This document shows, piece by piece, positions 8,646-16,483 of a stretch of DNA of 64,000 nt (within the stretch, counting starts at the first letter, position 1; every line of letters begins with the position of its first letter). Under the pieces are notes generated by a model that did not search any database, was not told the DNA's origin, and saw only the letters and a program-made list of their open reading frames with translations. Origin of the DNA: Paenibacillus phytohabitans. GTDB lineage: Bacteria; Bacillota; Bacilli; Paenibacillales; Paenibacillaceae. Location of the stretch: positions 1-64,000 of the forward strand of contig NZ_WHOB01000068.1 of NCBI RefSeq assembly GCF_013141775.1, in the 5' to 3' direction. The position numbers and the translations under genes are program-made.

Positions 8646-9650
8646 TCATTTCTCACGCGAGGATTCTCTTACAACCAGCTTATGCTCCATCTTTTCTTTC
8701 ATGACAGCCACAGAGCCGGTCGTTAATAACTCATGCAGCTTCTCCGCAGCCCGGTAACCCAGCTGATAAATCGGCTGTGCGATCGTTGTCAGCTTCGGAA
8801 TGAACATGCCGGACATCCGCAGATTGTCGAAACCGATTACCGACACCTGACCCGGCACCAGAATATTGCGGTCCTTCAGATAAGAGATCGTTCCCATGGC
8901 GAACTCATCGGCTACACAGAATACAGCAGTCAGCTCCGGATAGTCACTGAACAGCTCATGCGATGCCTGATACGCCTGTTCAAAGCGGTGATTGGCGTAT
9001 TTGACCTTCTCCACATTGCGTTCCAGACCGAATTCCTTGAGCGCTCTGACGAATCCGGCAACACGCGGCGGCCCGGACACCGAGTTATCATGATTGAAGC
9101 CGATCATTCCGATCTCCTGGTGACCCAGCTCAATCAGGAATTTCACCGCATCATACGCTGCCTTCTCATCATCGACCTCCACCGAAGCCACCTCATACTC
9201 ATCGGAATGGGAAGAGACCAGCACGAACGGAATTCTGCAGCCTACCAGCTTCTCATAATACTCCGGGTACAGCACATCACTGGCGAACACGACTCCGTCC
9301 ACCTGCTTCTCATGGAAGGTATCGATATAAGACAGCGTCCGCTCCTTGTCACGGTCTGTATTGCAGATCATCAGACTGTAGCCGAGCTTAATGCAGGCAT
9401 CCTGCATCCCCCGGATCACCCCTGCGAAATACAGGTTCTCAATATCGGGAATAAGCAGGCCCAGTGTAAAAGATTTCTTGTAAATCAAACCGCGCGCAAA
9501 CGCATTAGGCTGATACTTCAGCGCTTCTATGGCTTCCATCACCCGGCTGCGTTTACTCTCAACTACCGTGTCCGGCGCATTCATTACACGGGAAACCGTG
9601 CTGATGGATACACCGGCCATCTTGGCTACATCTCTGATTGTTGGCTTCAT
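8646..9650 (-). CDS. LacI-family transcriptional regulator of the alpha-glucoside locus
   Basis: Encodes 334 residues. The N-terminal helix-turn-helix (TIRDVAKMAGVSISTVSRVMN, about residues 3-23) and hinge helix (YQPNAFARGL) are followed by a periplasmic-binding-protein-like sensor domain. The ATG at 9650 is preceded by AAGGAAG at suitable spacing; a longer frame starting at 9698 would add a tail with no family similarity. The gene is upstream of and collinear with the binding-protein gene. Four TGAAAAGCTTTTCA-like palindromes flank it, two on each side, so it probably autoregulates and represses the transport operon until an alpha-glucoside or derivative binds. Confidence 0.9.
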   Translation of the reverse strand: MKPTIRDVAKMAGVSISTVSRVMNAPDTVVESKRSRVMEAIEALKYQPNAFARGLIYKKSFTLGLLIPDIENLYFAGVIRGMQDACIKLGYSLMICNTDRDKERTLSYIDTFHEKQVDGVVFASDVLYPEYYEKLVGCRIPFVLVSSHSDEYEVASVEVDDEKAAYDAVKFLIELGHQEIGMIGFNHDNSVSGPPRVAGFVRALKEFGLERNVEKVKYANHRFEQAYQASHELFSDYPELTAVFCVADEFAMGTISYLKDRNILVPGQVSVIGFDNLRMSGMFIPKLTTIAQPIYQLGYRAAEKLHELLTTGSVAVMKEKMEHKLVVRESSREK

Positions 9651-9665
9651 AGCTCTGACTTCCTT

Positions 9666-9801
9666 TTTATAAAGATAAGAGTTTATATGCTTACGCAATA
9701 AATGTTCCTTATCTTTCTCGCTGAAACGGATACCTGAGCCGATATGTACTATCGCTGCTCCGGAGGCATCGGCTTTCCTGAAGCACAGCGTAGCCGTTTC
9801 T
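9666..9801 (-). repeat. Dispersed intergenic element, copy C
   Basis: Minus-strand copy with the same outer arms (GAAACGGC, then GTATCCGTTTC), the same CAGCGAGAAA-GATAAGGA stretch and the same ATATAAACTCTTAT tail as copies A and B. The inner hairpin is replaced by a longer one containing GCCGATG and ATCGGC arms. It occupies the leader of the LacI-family gene and ends about 15 bp before its start codon. Confidence 0.7.
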
Positions 9802-9805
9802 ATTT

Positions 9806-9819
9806 AGAAAAGCTTTTCA
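9806..9819. promoter_or_regulatory. LacI-type operator 3
   Basis: AGAAAAGCTTTTCA matches 13 of 14 bases of the palindrome at 8558. It lies about 155 bp upstream of the regulator start, consistent with autoregulation. A cre-like GCGCTTACAT follows at 9866-9875. Confidence 0.6.
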
Positions 9820-9992
9820 AAGCGATTATAGCAAGGCTCCCGTAAATTGGCAAGATCTTTGTTATGCGCTTACATTAAACTTCACATGGGAGGCTTTTCT
9901 GATGATTAATTCCCGTTATGCTGTTCACCGGTTGCGGATTATGCCTGTTTGGCTATTGGACAACGCCCATTTTTTAATCACTCCCGTCCATC

Positions 9993-10006
9993 TGAAAAGC
10001 TTCTCA
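9993..10006. promoter_or_regulatory. LacI-type operator 4
   Basis: TGAAAAGCTTCTCA matches 13 of 14 bases of the palindrome at 8558. It lies about 340 bp upstream of the regulator, farther than a simple repressor site, and could be an auxiliary operator. Confidence 0.5.
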
Positions 10007-10294
10007 ATTCACTGCTGTCCCTTACTCCCTAACTCTGAAGAACATATGTAGCTATAGCACATTAATCGCTGTACCTATATGGAGTGAACTTATGTATATG
10101 GATCTAACTTGCTGAACAACGCCTGCTTATCTGTTGAGAGTAGCGAGTGTGGAATGCCGCACCGCAATGAGTGTTCGCTTTAGTCGCACAAAATGCAGTT
10201 AGATAAACCGCACTTAAGACAACAACCATTCAAATTACCGGTCAGTCACTGCGGAACTGGCGGAGCACGTCAATGCCTTACATGATTCTCCGGC

Positions 10295-10332
10295 GGCAGA
10301 GTGGAGACTTCTGCGGTAGAGTGGAGACTTCT
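10295..10332. repeat. Two copies of a ~21-bp direct repeat
   Basis: GCAGAGTGGAGACTTCT and GTAGAGTGGAGACTTCT occur back to back. This is the first of several short direct-repeat clusters in the gene-free stretch 9850-11202. Confidence 0.8.
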
Positions 10333-10346
10333 TAGGAAGCACTTAA

Positions 10347-10454
10347 GCTACTTTAGCTACTTTAGCTACTTTAGCTACTTTAGACACTGCAGAACTGCAG
10401 ACACTGTAGACGCTACAGACACTGCAGAACTGCAGACACTTTAGACACTGCAGA
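10347..10454. repeat. Short tandem arrays abutting the 184-bp element
   Basis: Four copies of the 9-bp unit GCTACTTTA (10347-10384) run into repeated ACACTGCAGAACTGCAG blocks interleaved with ACACTTTAG and ACACTGTAG. The array ends exactly where the 184-bp dispersed element begins. Confidence 0.8.
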
Positions 10455-10638
10455 CATAAATGTTGTACGTTTTACAACTTTGATTGATGGATAGCCAGGT
10501 GATCGGGCGTATTGTTGTATGAAATACAACAATAATCCTGCTGAGCCGCTTGAACAAGGTGAAATGTTGCCTTTTGTACAACAATTTTGGATTAGGACCG
10601 ATAGGAGAGGAGAAATGTTGTATTTGGTGCAGGATTTT
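10455..10638 (+). repeat. 184-bp dispersed element, copy 1
   Basis: Aligns without gaps over 184 bp to the reverse complement of 27861-28044, at roughly 70 percent identity by eye. Conserved blocks are CATAAATGTTGTACGTT at the left end, TTGTTGTA in the middle, CCTTTT-TACAACAATTTTGGATT, and GTGCAGGATTTT at the right end. Inside are inverted GTTGTA/TACAAC pairs that can form small hairpins. No coding potential is seen. Confidence 0.85.
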
Positions 10639-10754
10639 TTAATAAGTTACTGGATCTCTGCCACGGAGGCGGATTAAATCGGGAGATTCCTGTGTCAACG
10701 GTAGCCGCCTAGAAGTTCAAATAATCACAGAATAAAGGCTTAGTTAGGATTGGT

Positions 10755-10795
10755 TTTATGTTGGAACTTATGTTGGAGTTTATGTTGGAGTTTTA
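10755..10795. repeat. Three copies of a 12-bp direct repeat
   Basis: TTATGTTGGAR units follow one another with small variation (GGAAC, GGAGT, GGAGT), inside the gene-free region. No function assigned. Confidence 0.75.
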
Positions 10796-10940
10796 TGGTG
10801 AAATCTTGAGTTCAGTCTAGACAATGCTTAGGATAAGGGGCCGTCGCAGCCAGCCTGCAGATCAAGCAATGAGCCCGGTGCTGATCCGGTACTAATCCGT
10901 TACTGATCCGGAAGAATACCGGATCAAACGATATAGATTC

Positions 10941-11075
10941 TTCATCTGCAATATCCTTTCATCCGTAATATCCCTTCATCCGTAATATCCCTTCATCTGC
11001 AATATCCCTCCATCCGTAATATCCCTCCATCTGCAAATCCCTCCATCCGTAATATCCCTCCATCCGTAATATCCC
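10941..11075. repeat. Eight tandem copies of a 17-bp unit
   Basis: The consensus is TYCATCYGYAATATCCC. Units 2 and 3 are identical, units 7 and 8 are identical, and unit 6 is shortened by one base. Two variants (CCGTAAT and CTGCAAT) alternate. The array ends about 130 bp before the luciferase-like oxidoreductase gene. The rest of 9850-11202 shows no gene. Confidence 0.9.
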
Positions 11076-11202
11076 CTCTTCCTCCACACCGCTTACTTAA
11101 AGTGTGTAAATAATATTATTTCATGTTATAATTGGCGGGTAGATCAATCTATAGCTGCAAATACTGCTTACTGATGCTGAAGCATCTATTATAGGAGGGA
11201 TT

Positions 11203-12219
11203 ATGGTGAAGCAATTGCACGACATTCCGTTCTCCGTGCTGGATTTAGCCCCTATTCGCGAGGGCGGAACAGCGGCGGATTCATTTCATAACACACTTGA
11301 TTTAGCACGTCATGCCGAAGAATGGGGATACCACCGTTACTGGCTGGCGGAGCATCATAATATGCCCGGCATTGCCAGCTCTGCCACGTCCCTTGTGATT
11401 GGACATGTAGCTGGAGGAACCAAGCGTATCCGCGTAGGCTCGGGAGGCATCATGCTCTCCAACCATGCACCGCTTGTTATCGCCGAGCAGTTCGGCACGC
11501 TGGAGTCCTTATATCCCGGACGCATCGATCTTGGCCTCGGCCGGGCCCCCGGCTCCGACCAGGCGGCTGCCAGAGCGCTGCGCCGTGGTCTTGGCAGCGA
11601 CGGCAGCGAATTCCCCGAGCAGCTCAGCGAGCTCCGGGCTTATTTCGACGCTAACGGGGCGGGCGGCCGCCCGCTAGGTGTACGCGCCGTTCCCGGCGAA
11701 GGACTGAATATTCCGATCTGGCTGCTTGGCTCCAGCGGCTTCAGTGCCCAGCTTGCGGGCCAGCTCGGTCTGCCGTTTGCTTTTGCCAGCCACTTTGCAC
11801 CGGATTACCTGCTGCCGGCACTGCATTTGTACCGCAGCAGCTTCAAGCCTTCCGCTGTGCTCGATAAGCCCCATGTCATGATCGGACTGGGAATAACCGC
11901 CGCAGATACGGTGGAGGAAGCGCGCAGACTGGCTACCTCACAGCAGCAGCAATTCCTGAATATCATCCGCGGCCGTACCGGCAAGCTCCAGCCTCCGGTG
12001 GACAGCCTGGATGGAATCTGGACACCGCAGGAGAAAGCCATGCTGCTAAGCAAACAACAATATTCCATTGCCGGCGATCCTTCGCTAATCAAAGAACGGC
12101 TGCTGGAGATTCTCGAGGAGACGGCTGCCGACGAGTGGATTATTGCATCACAGATTTATGATCACTCCGCACGCCTGCACTCTTATAAGCTGGTATCCGA
12201 GCTGCTGCAGGAGCAATAA
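11203..12219 (+). CDS. LLM-class flavin-dependent oxidoreductase
   Basis: Encodes 338 residues of the luciferase-like monooxygenase superfamily (single-subunit, MsnO8/YhbW type) that uses reduced flavin to oxidise small organic substrates. Family-typical stretches are FSVLDLAPIREGG near the N terminus, YWLAEHHNMPGIASS around residue 47, RIRVGSGGIMLSNHAPLVIAEQF, and RIDLGLGRAPGSD near residue 107-119. The ATG lies just after AGGAGGG; an adjacent in-frame GTG at 11206 would have better spacing. It is monocistronic, with a terminator at 12245. It is a TIM-barrel oxidoreductase; light production is not implied and the substrate is unknown. Confidence 0.88.
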   Translation: MVKQLHDIPFSVLDLAPIREGGTAADSFHNTLDLARHAEEWGYHRYWLAEHHNMPGIASSATSLVIGHVAGGTKRIRVGSGGIMLSNHAPLVIAEQFGTLESLYPGRIDLGLGRAPGSDQAAARALRRGLGSDGSEFPEQLSELRAYFDANGAGGRPLGVRAVPGEGLNIPIWLLGSSGFSAQLAGQLGLPFAFASHFAPDYLLPALHLYRSSFKPSAVLDKPHVMIGLGITAADTVEEARRLATSQQQQFLNIIRGRTGKLQPPVDSLDGIWTPQEKAMLLSKQQYSIAGDPSLIKERLLEILEETAADEWIIASQIYDHSARLHSYKLVSELLQEQ

Positions 12220-12244
12220 ACCGATACCGCCCATCAAATACCCG

Positions 12245-12300
12245 GCCCATTTAACTACACACGGAGAGATCCGTGCCTGTAGCTTAAATGGGCTATTTGT
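12245..12300 (+). terminator. Intrinsic terminator of the LLM oxidoreductase gene
   Basis: GCCCATTTAA (12245-12254) pairs with TTAAATGGGC (12284-12293), with an inner ACGG/CCGT pairing and a downstream TATTTGT. The following 200 bp are AT-rich with no gene. Confidence 0.8.
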
Positions 12301-12501
12301 ATGCAAGAAACACCGCTAGTCTCTTCATTTACAGATTAACAATGATCCGTTCTCTATAAAATACTACGTATTTAGTAATATACGGAGAAATAATGAGTGA
12401 ACAGCAGTAAACTGTAGAAAACAAATTATAATGTGAATTAAACCTCCATTTATACCTCATTTAGACCGATTTCAATGTTTTTATTTATCTTTAAATTTGA
12501 T

Positions 12502-12528
12502 TATACTGTAGTTATTCGTTATAACGAA
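12502..12528 (+). promoter_or_regulatory. -10 box and 14-bp palindrome of the sortase operon
   Basis: TATACT (12502-12507) is followed at 12515-12528 by the perfect palindrome TTCGTTATAACGAA, placed where the transcript should start. This suggests an operator for an unidentified repressor. The -35 is weak. The predicted leader to the GTG at 12766 is about 250 nt and contains a GTGGTT-AACCAC hairpin (12587-12606). A 64-codon frame at 12540-12734 in this leader shows no family features and no clear ribosome site. Confidence 0.5.
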
Positions 12529-12765
12529 CAAATGCATAATTGCATTCTTCGGGTTCGTTCTATCGGGTACTATCGACCTGTTTCGTAGTGGTTCTATATA
12601 AAACCACTTTATTCGACATAACATGCGTAATAAGCATGAATTGCGGCGAATCATGGCTGGAAACTGCAGAATTAGGCGGTTATAGGCTAGGAAATACGGG
12701 TTGTAAGCGGACGAGTGAACTAGAAATAGAGTAAAGATGACTTCCCAGAAGAGAGGGGCGGGAAT

Positions 12766-13797
12766 GTGAAAAAGAGCTATCGCGCGTCCTTGCTAGGCGC
12801 TTATATTCTAGTTGTTCTGGCTGGTGTCGTATGGCATGCCGGAGGGGCCAGCGCCGAGGACACGATTAAGCTGACCGTGAATTCGCATACGACCAGCACT
12901 GCGACCATGAACAACATGCAGCCGGGAGATACTATGGCTTCAGACTATACGGTGATCAACGACGGAAATGACCCGTTTGATTATTCTGTAGACTTCAAAT
13001 TCCTCTCCGGGGACGCAGAATTGTACAAAATCCTGCAAATGACCCTGCAAAAAGAGGGAGTAATCATCTATACAGGGGTAATGAGCGAGGCAGAAGGCCG
13101 GGTGACTATCGGCTCGCTTGAGGGCGCTGCGCAAGAGGCCATCCAGATGGATGTGTTATTCCCGCCTGAAGCCGGCAATGAATTTCAGGGGAAGACGGTG
13201 AGCGTAGCCTTTGAATTCACCGCCACGGCAGATCCTGCGCCGACAGCTGAGCCAACAGCAACGCCGATACCGACTGCTACACCAGACCCTACAGCTGAGC
13301 CTACGGCAACGCCAGTACCGACTGCGACACCAGACCCTACAGTTGGGCCTACGGGAGAACCGACTGCTACGGCAACGCCGGAATCCACAATCGGACCAGG
13401 CAGCACACCAACAGCAACACCGGCTCCGACGGATCTGCCATCCAGCAGCACGGCACCTGCCCTAACGCCATCTCCTTCACCAACCGCTGCGGCAACACCG
13501 GCAGTTGATGAGGTAGCTGTAAGTGAAGCACCGGTACCGCTGGGCGGCGGGGATAACAATGGAGGCAGCGGCCCGTCTGCTACACCAGACGCCGGAGCTG
13601 TCACCGCCGGCAGTACACCAGCGCCTTCACCGGATAACGGGGTAACCCTTACCGATGACGAGCTTCCGCTCGCCGGACCGGATGAGGACGGCAAGCTGCC
13701 GGATACTGCTGAACCTTGGTACAATCTGATTCTGGCCAGCATGGCCGTAGCCATCATTAGCTTGATCGCCATCCGCAAGCTGGGATCGAAGAAATAA
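12766..13797 (+). CDS. LPDTA-anchored surface protein with TasA/camelysin-like N-terminal domain
   Basis: Encodes 343 residues. A signal peptide (about 1-30) precedes a beta-rich domain of about 125 residues with PGDTMASDYTVINDGNDPFDYSVDF, reminiscent of TasA/camelysin-type fibre proteins. A long Thr/Pro/Ala linker follows, with repeated PTATP and DPTAEPT motifs (about residues 160-280), probably a flexible spacer across the wall. The C terminus has the sorting signal: LPDTA (311-315), a hydrophobic helix and the basic tail RKLGSKK. LPDTA matches class D sortase substrates such as those of B. subtilis YhcS. Translation starts at GTG after a purine-rich GAGGGGCGGGA. The matching sortase gene follows 28 bp downstream, so the pair is almost certainly one operon. 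The fibre-like assignment is tentative. Confidence 0.8.
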   Translation: MKKSYRASLLGAYILVVLAGVVWHAGGASAEDTIKLTVNSHTTSTATMNNMQPGDTMASDYTVINDGNDPFDYSVDFKFLSGDAELYKILQMTLQKEGVIIYTGVMSEAEGRVTIGSLEGAAQEAIQMDVLFPPEAGNEFQGKTVSVAFEFTATADPAPTAEPTATPIPTATPDPTAEPTATPVPTATPDPTVGPTGEPTATATPESTIGPGSTPTATPAPTDLPSSSTAPALTPSPSPTAAATPAVDEVAVSEAPVPLGGGDNNGGSGPSATPDAGAVTAGSTPAPSPDNGVTLTDDELPLAGPDEDGKLPDTAEPWYNLILASMAVAIISLIAIRKLGSKK

Positions 13798-13825
13798 TAT
13801 TACACAGAAGGCTGGAGGAGAGAGT

Positions 13826-14485
13826 ATGAAGAAGCATTCCGGTATATCCTTAGCCGTGAAGCTGATCTTCATACTCTCTTTATGCGTTATGCTGTATTCG
13901 GCTGTACAGATCTTCAAAGCGCCTGCAGAAGCCAGGGAAGCCCTGCAAACCTGGGAGAAAAAGAGGGAGGAAGCCCAGCTCCCCGTGGCAACAGAGGAAG
14001 AAACTCCGCTGCCTGACGGTATGATCAGCACCCCAGCAGAACAAGGCGGCGTCAACCCCGCATATACGGAGGGGGAGGTGATTGGAGAGATCTATTTTCC
14101 AAAGCTGGACAAACGCGTGGCTATTCTGGAGGGGACGGGACGGACAGCCCTAAAAAAAGGGGCAGGGCATGACGAAGGGAGTGCAGCCATAGGCTCCCCC
14201 GGCAACAGCGTACTGGCAGGACATCGCGACACAGTGTTCCGGAGCCTTGGGGATCTGGAGGTGTCCGATATCATTGAACTCGAAACGGCGGAGGGGAAGT
14301 TCACCTATGAGATCACAGGGAGCAGGATTGTAGACGCAGAAGCACGGGGAGCGATTAAGCCAAGCGAAGAAGCTGTCCTTACCCTGATCACCTGTTATCC
14401 CTTCTCCTACGTTGGTTCAGCTCCTGACCGCTATCTGCTCTCGGCCAGGCTGATTGCAAGCAAGCCGCTGGTACGGCAGCCGTAA
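13826..14485 (+). CDS. Class D sortase
   Basis: Encodes 219 residues. An N-terminal signal anchor (about 10-30) is followed by a charged extracytoplasmic stalk and a sortase beta-barrel. Catalytic residues are His133 (LAGHRDTVF), Cys190 (TLITCYPF) and Arg202 (APDRYLL), all intact. It cleaves sorting signals between Thr and the next residue and links the protein to peptidoglycan. The adjacent gene encodes an LPDTA protein, its likely dedicated substrate. AGGAGAG precedes the ATG. The PFSYVGSAPDRY context and substrate motif fit class D (YhcS-like) rather than housekeeping class A. Confidence 0.9.
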   Translation: MKKHSGISLAVKLIFILSLCVMLYSAVQIFKAPAEAREALQTWEKKREEAQLPVATEEETPLPDGMISTPAEQGGVNPAYTEGEVIGEIYFPKLDKRVAILEGTGRTALKKGAGHDEGSAAIGSPGNSVLAGHRDTVFRSLGDLEVSDIIELETAEGKFTYEITGSRIVDAEARGAIKPSEEAVLTLITCYPFSYVGSAPDRYLLSARLIASKPLVRQP

Positions 14486-14581
14486 GCAGACATTTCTCTC
14501 TTCGGAAGTCCGCACGGGGATGAGACCTCTGGCGGATCGTGATAATATAGACATACGAAGATGAAGAGGAGATGACCTGAA

Positions 14582-15814
14582 TTGAAACAAGAGCTGATCA
14601 AGCGTTTTATTTCTTATGCTGAAATGGATACCCAATCGAATGAGGACAGCGAGACCTGCCCTTCCACACCCGGCCAAATGGTGCTTGCCCATAAGCTGGT
14701 AGAGGAGCTGCAGGAGATCGGGATGACGGAAGTCACAGTGGACGAGCACGGGTATGTTATGGCTTCACTGCCGGCGAACACGGACAAGGATGTTCCGGTA
14801 ATCGGCTTCCTGGCCCATTTGGATACGGCGACTGATTTCACCGGCACGGATGTGAAGCCGCAGATTGTCGAGAACTATGACGGGAACGATATTGTGCTAA
14901 ATGAGGCGCTTAACATTGTTCTGACTACGAAGAGCTTCCCGGAGCTGAGCGGCTACAAGGGGCATACCCTGATTACCACCGACGGCACTACCCTGCTGGG
15001 GGCAGATAACAAGGCTGGTATTGCGGAGATCGTTACGGCGATGGTGTATCTGCTCGCGCATCCGGAGATCAAACACGGTAAGATCAGAGTTGCTTTTACC
15101 CCGGATGAAGAAATCGGACGCGGCCCGCATAAGTTCGACGTTGCAGCATTCGGCGCTTCCTATGCCTATACCGTTGATGGCGGCCCGCTCGGAGAGCTGG
15201 AGTATGAGAGCTTCAATGCCGCTGCCGCCAAAATCAGCTTCCATGGGGTCAACGTACATCCCGGTACGGCCAAGGGTAAGATGATCCACTCTTCCAAAAT
15301 CGCCATGGCCTTCCATCTCCGGCTTCCTGCCGGTGAAGCGCCTGAATTCACGGATGGATATGAAGGCTTTTACCACCTGATCTCCATGCAGGGTAACGCT
15401 GAGCACAGCAAGCTGCAGTATATCATCCGTGACTTTGACCGCGAGAATTTCGAGAACCGCAAAGCCCATATCGCCGCCATTGTGGATGAATTCAAATCTA
15501 CTTACGGAGCAGACAATGTAGTGCTGGAGATGAATGACCAGTATTATAATATGCGTGAAAAAATCGAGCCGGTGCGCCACATCGTTGATATCGCCCGGGA
15601 AGCGATGGAGGGTCTGGGAATAGCGCCGGTGATCCGCCCGATCCGCGGAGGGACTGACGGCTCACAGCTGTCCTACATGGGCCTGCCGACACCGAATATC
15701 TTCACCGGCGGCGAGAATTTCCACGGCAAATTCGAATACGCCTCTGTAGACGTAATGCTGAAGGCTGTTCAGGTTATCGTAGAGATTGCCCGTCTGGCTG
15801 AGCAAAAAGCTTAA
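14582..15814 (+). CDS. pepT: Peptidase T (tripeptide aminopeptidase)
   Basis: Encodes 410 residues, the usual length for this M20 family dizinc tripeptidase, which removes N-terminal residues from tripeptides in the cytoplasm. Metal ligands and catalytic residues are in place: His79 and Asp81 (FLAHLDT), Asp142 (LGADNKAG), Glu176-Glu177 (PDEEIG), Asp199 (TVDGGP), and the C-terminal His in FTGGENFHGK. The start is TTG, with AGAGGAG about 10 nt upstream. The gene stands alone between the sortase operon and a strong terminator. Confidence 0.95.
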   Translation: MKQELIKRFISYAEMDTQSNEDSETCPSTPGQMVLAHKLVEELQEIGMTEVTVDEHGYVMASLPANTDKDVPVIGFLAHLDTATDFTGTDVKPQIVENYDGNDIVLNEALNIVLTTKSFPELSGYKGHTLITTDGTTLLGADNKAGIAEIVTAMVYLLAHPEIKHGKIRVAFTPDEEIGRGPHKFDVAAFGASYAYTVDGGPLGELEYESFNAAAAKISFHGVNVHPGTAKGKMIHSSKIAMAFHLRLPAGEAPEFTDGYEGFYHLISMQGNAEHSKLQYIIRDFDRENFENRKAHIAAIVDEFKSTYGADNVVLEMNDQYYNMREKIEPVRHIVDIAREAMEGLGIAPVIRPIRGGTDGSQLSYMGLPTPNIFTGGENFHGKFEYASVDVMLKAVQVIVEIARLAEQKA

Positions 15815-15827
15815 CGCCTCCTGCATA

Positions 15828-15879
15828 GCACAAATACCCCCGGATAAAGCGCATCCCGCTTATCCGGGGGTATTTGTGC
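15828..15879. terminator. Bidirectional terminator between pepT and an HxlR-type gene
   Basis: A long, nearly perfect stem (AGCACAAATACCCCCGGATAA and its complement across 15828-15879). It overlaps the last codons of the convergent HxlR-type gene, whose stop codon lies in the loop side of the stem. Confidence 0.85.
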
Positions 15880-16312
15880 TGCGCGGAGCTGCTTCCACGG
15901 AGTCTTCTCCGGCCCGGCCCCCGGCAGGCTGCAGCTCAGGTTCATTCTGGGCCAGCACTTCCCTGTATCCTTCGCCCCAATGTTTGATACTAAGCAGGCC
16001 GGATTCCAGGCCCCGGGCCCATTCGGTCAGAGAATACTCTACCTTCTGGGGCACCTGCGGGTACACCTCACGATGAACCAGACCGTCACGCTCCAGCTCC
16101 CGCAGCTGCATGGCCAGCATCCGCTGGGTAATTCCCGGACATAATCTGCGCAGTTCATTGAACCGCTTTGTACCGCTGATTAGATGGTAGAGCAGGACTC
16201 CTTTCCATTTACCGCCGATGACCTCAAGCGTCCGCTGAAAAGAATCCATTTCTTCATCATGCCTCATCTCTTCCGCATCGCCGGAACTATCGTTTCTCCC
16301 CTGTACATTCAT
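15860..16312 (-). CDS. HxlR-family transcriptional regulator without the N-terminal cysteine
   Basis: Encodes 150 residues with the MarR-like winged helix of the HxlR/DUF24 family: VIGGKWKGVLLYHL, TKRFNELRRLCPGITQRMLAMQLRELERDGLV and the wing PQKVEYSLTEWARGL. It has an unusually long acidic N-terminal tail (about 25 residues) and a Pro/Gly-rich C-terminal tail of about 35 residues encoded within the terminator stem. The conserved redox cysteine seen before the first helix in YodB/HypR-type members is absent. ATG has AGGAG 9 nt upstream. No obvious target gene adjoins it. Confidence 0.85.
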   Translation of the reverse strand: MNVQGRNDSSGDAEEMRHDEEMDSFQRTLEVIGGKWKGVLLYHLISGTKRFNELRRLCPGITQRMLAMQLRELERDGLVHREVYPQVPQKVEYSLTEWARGLESGLLSIKHWGEGYREVLAQNEPELQPAGGRAGEDSVEAAPRSTNTPG

Positions 16313-16401
16313 ATCTGCAAACTCCTCATTGTAGGATGTTCCGTTAATTAATACGATTGTATCATATATAGATTTCCACGTTTATGCCAATATGGCAAAA
16401 A

Positions 16402-16436
16402 ACCTCTGGAAGCCTTAAATATAGGCACCCAGAGGT
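16402..16436 (-). terminator. Intrinsic terminator of the Old Yellow Enzyme operon
   Basis: ACCTCTGG and its complement form the stem, followed on the minus strand by a run of six T residues (AGGTTTTTTGCC). It lies about 48 bp past the oxidoreductase stop. Confidence 0.85.
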
Positions 16437-16483
16437 CATCAATAGTTACAGACACAGGACAGACACCCTCCTGCTGCCTGCTA

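Noticed and set aside
10941..11075. Eight regularly spaced 17-bp repeats as a possible CRISPR array
   Set aside because: The units are contiguous with no unique spacers, and there are no cas genes in the window.
11203..12219. Luciferase (light-producing) gene
   Set aside because: The protein belongs to the broad LLM oxidoreductase superfamily; there is no second subunit and no fatty-acid reductase genes nearby.
12515..12528. CcpA cre or LexA site
   Set aside because: TTCGTTATAACGAA fits neither the cre pattern nor the Gram-positive LexA box GAACNNNNGTTC; the cognate regulator is unknown.
12540..12734. 64-codon open frame in the leader of the sortase operon
   Set aside because: It has no recognisable family features and no good ribosome site, and it overlaps the inferred untranslated leader.
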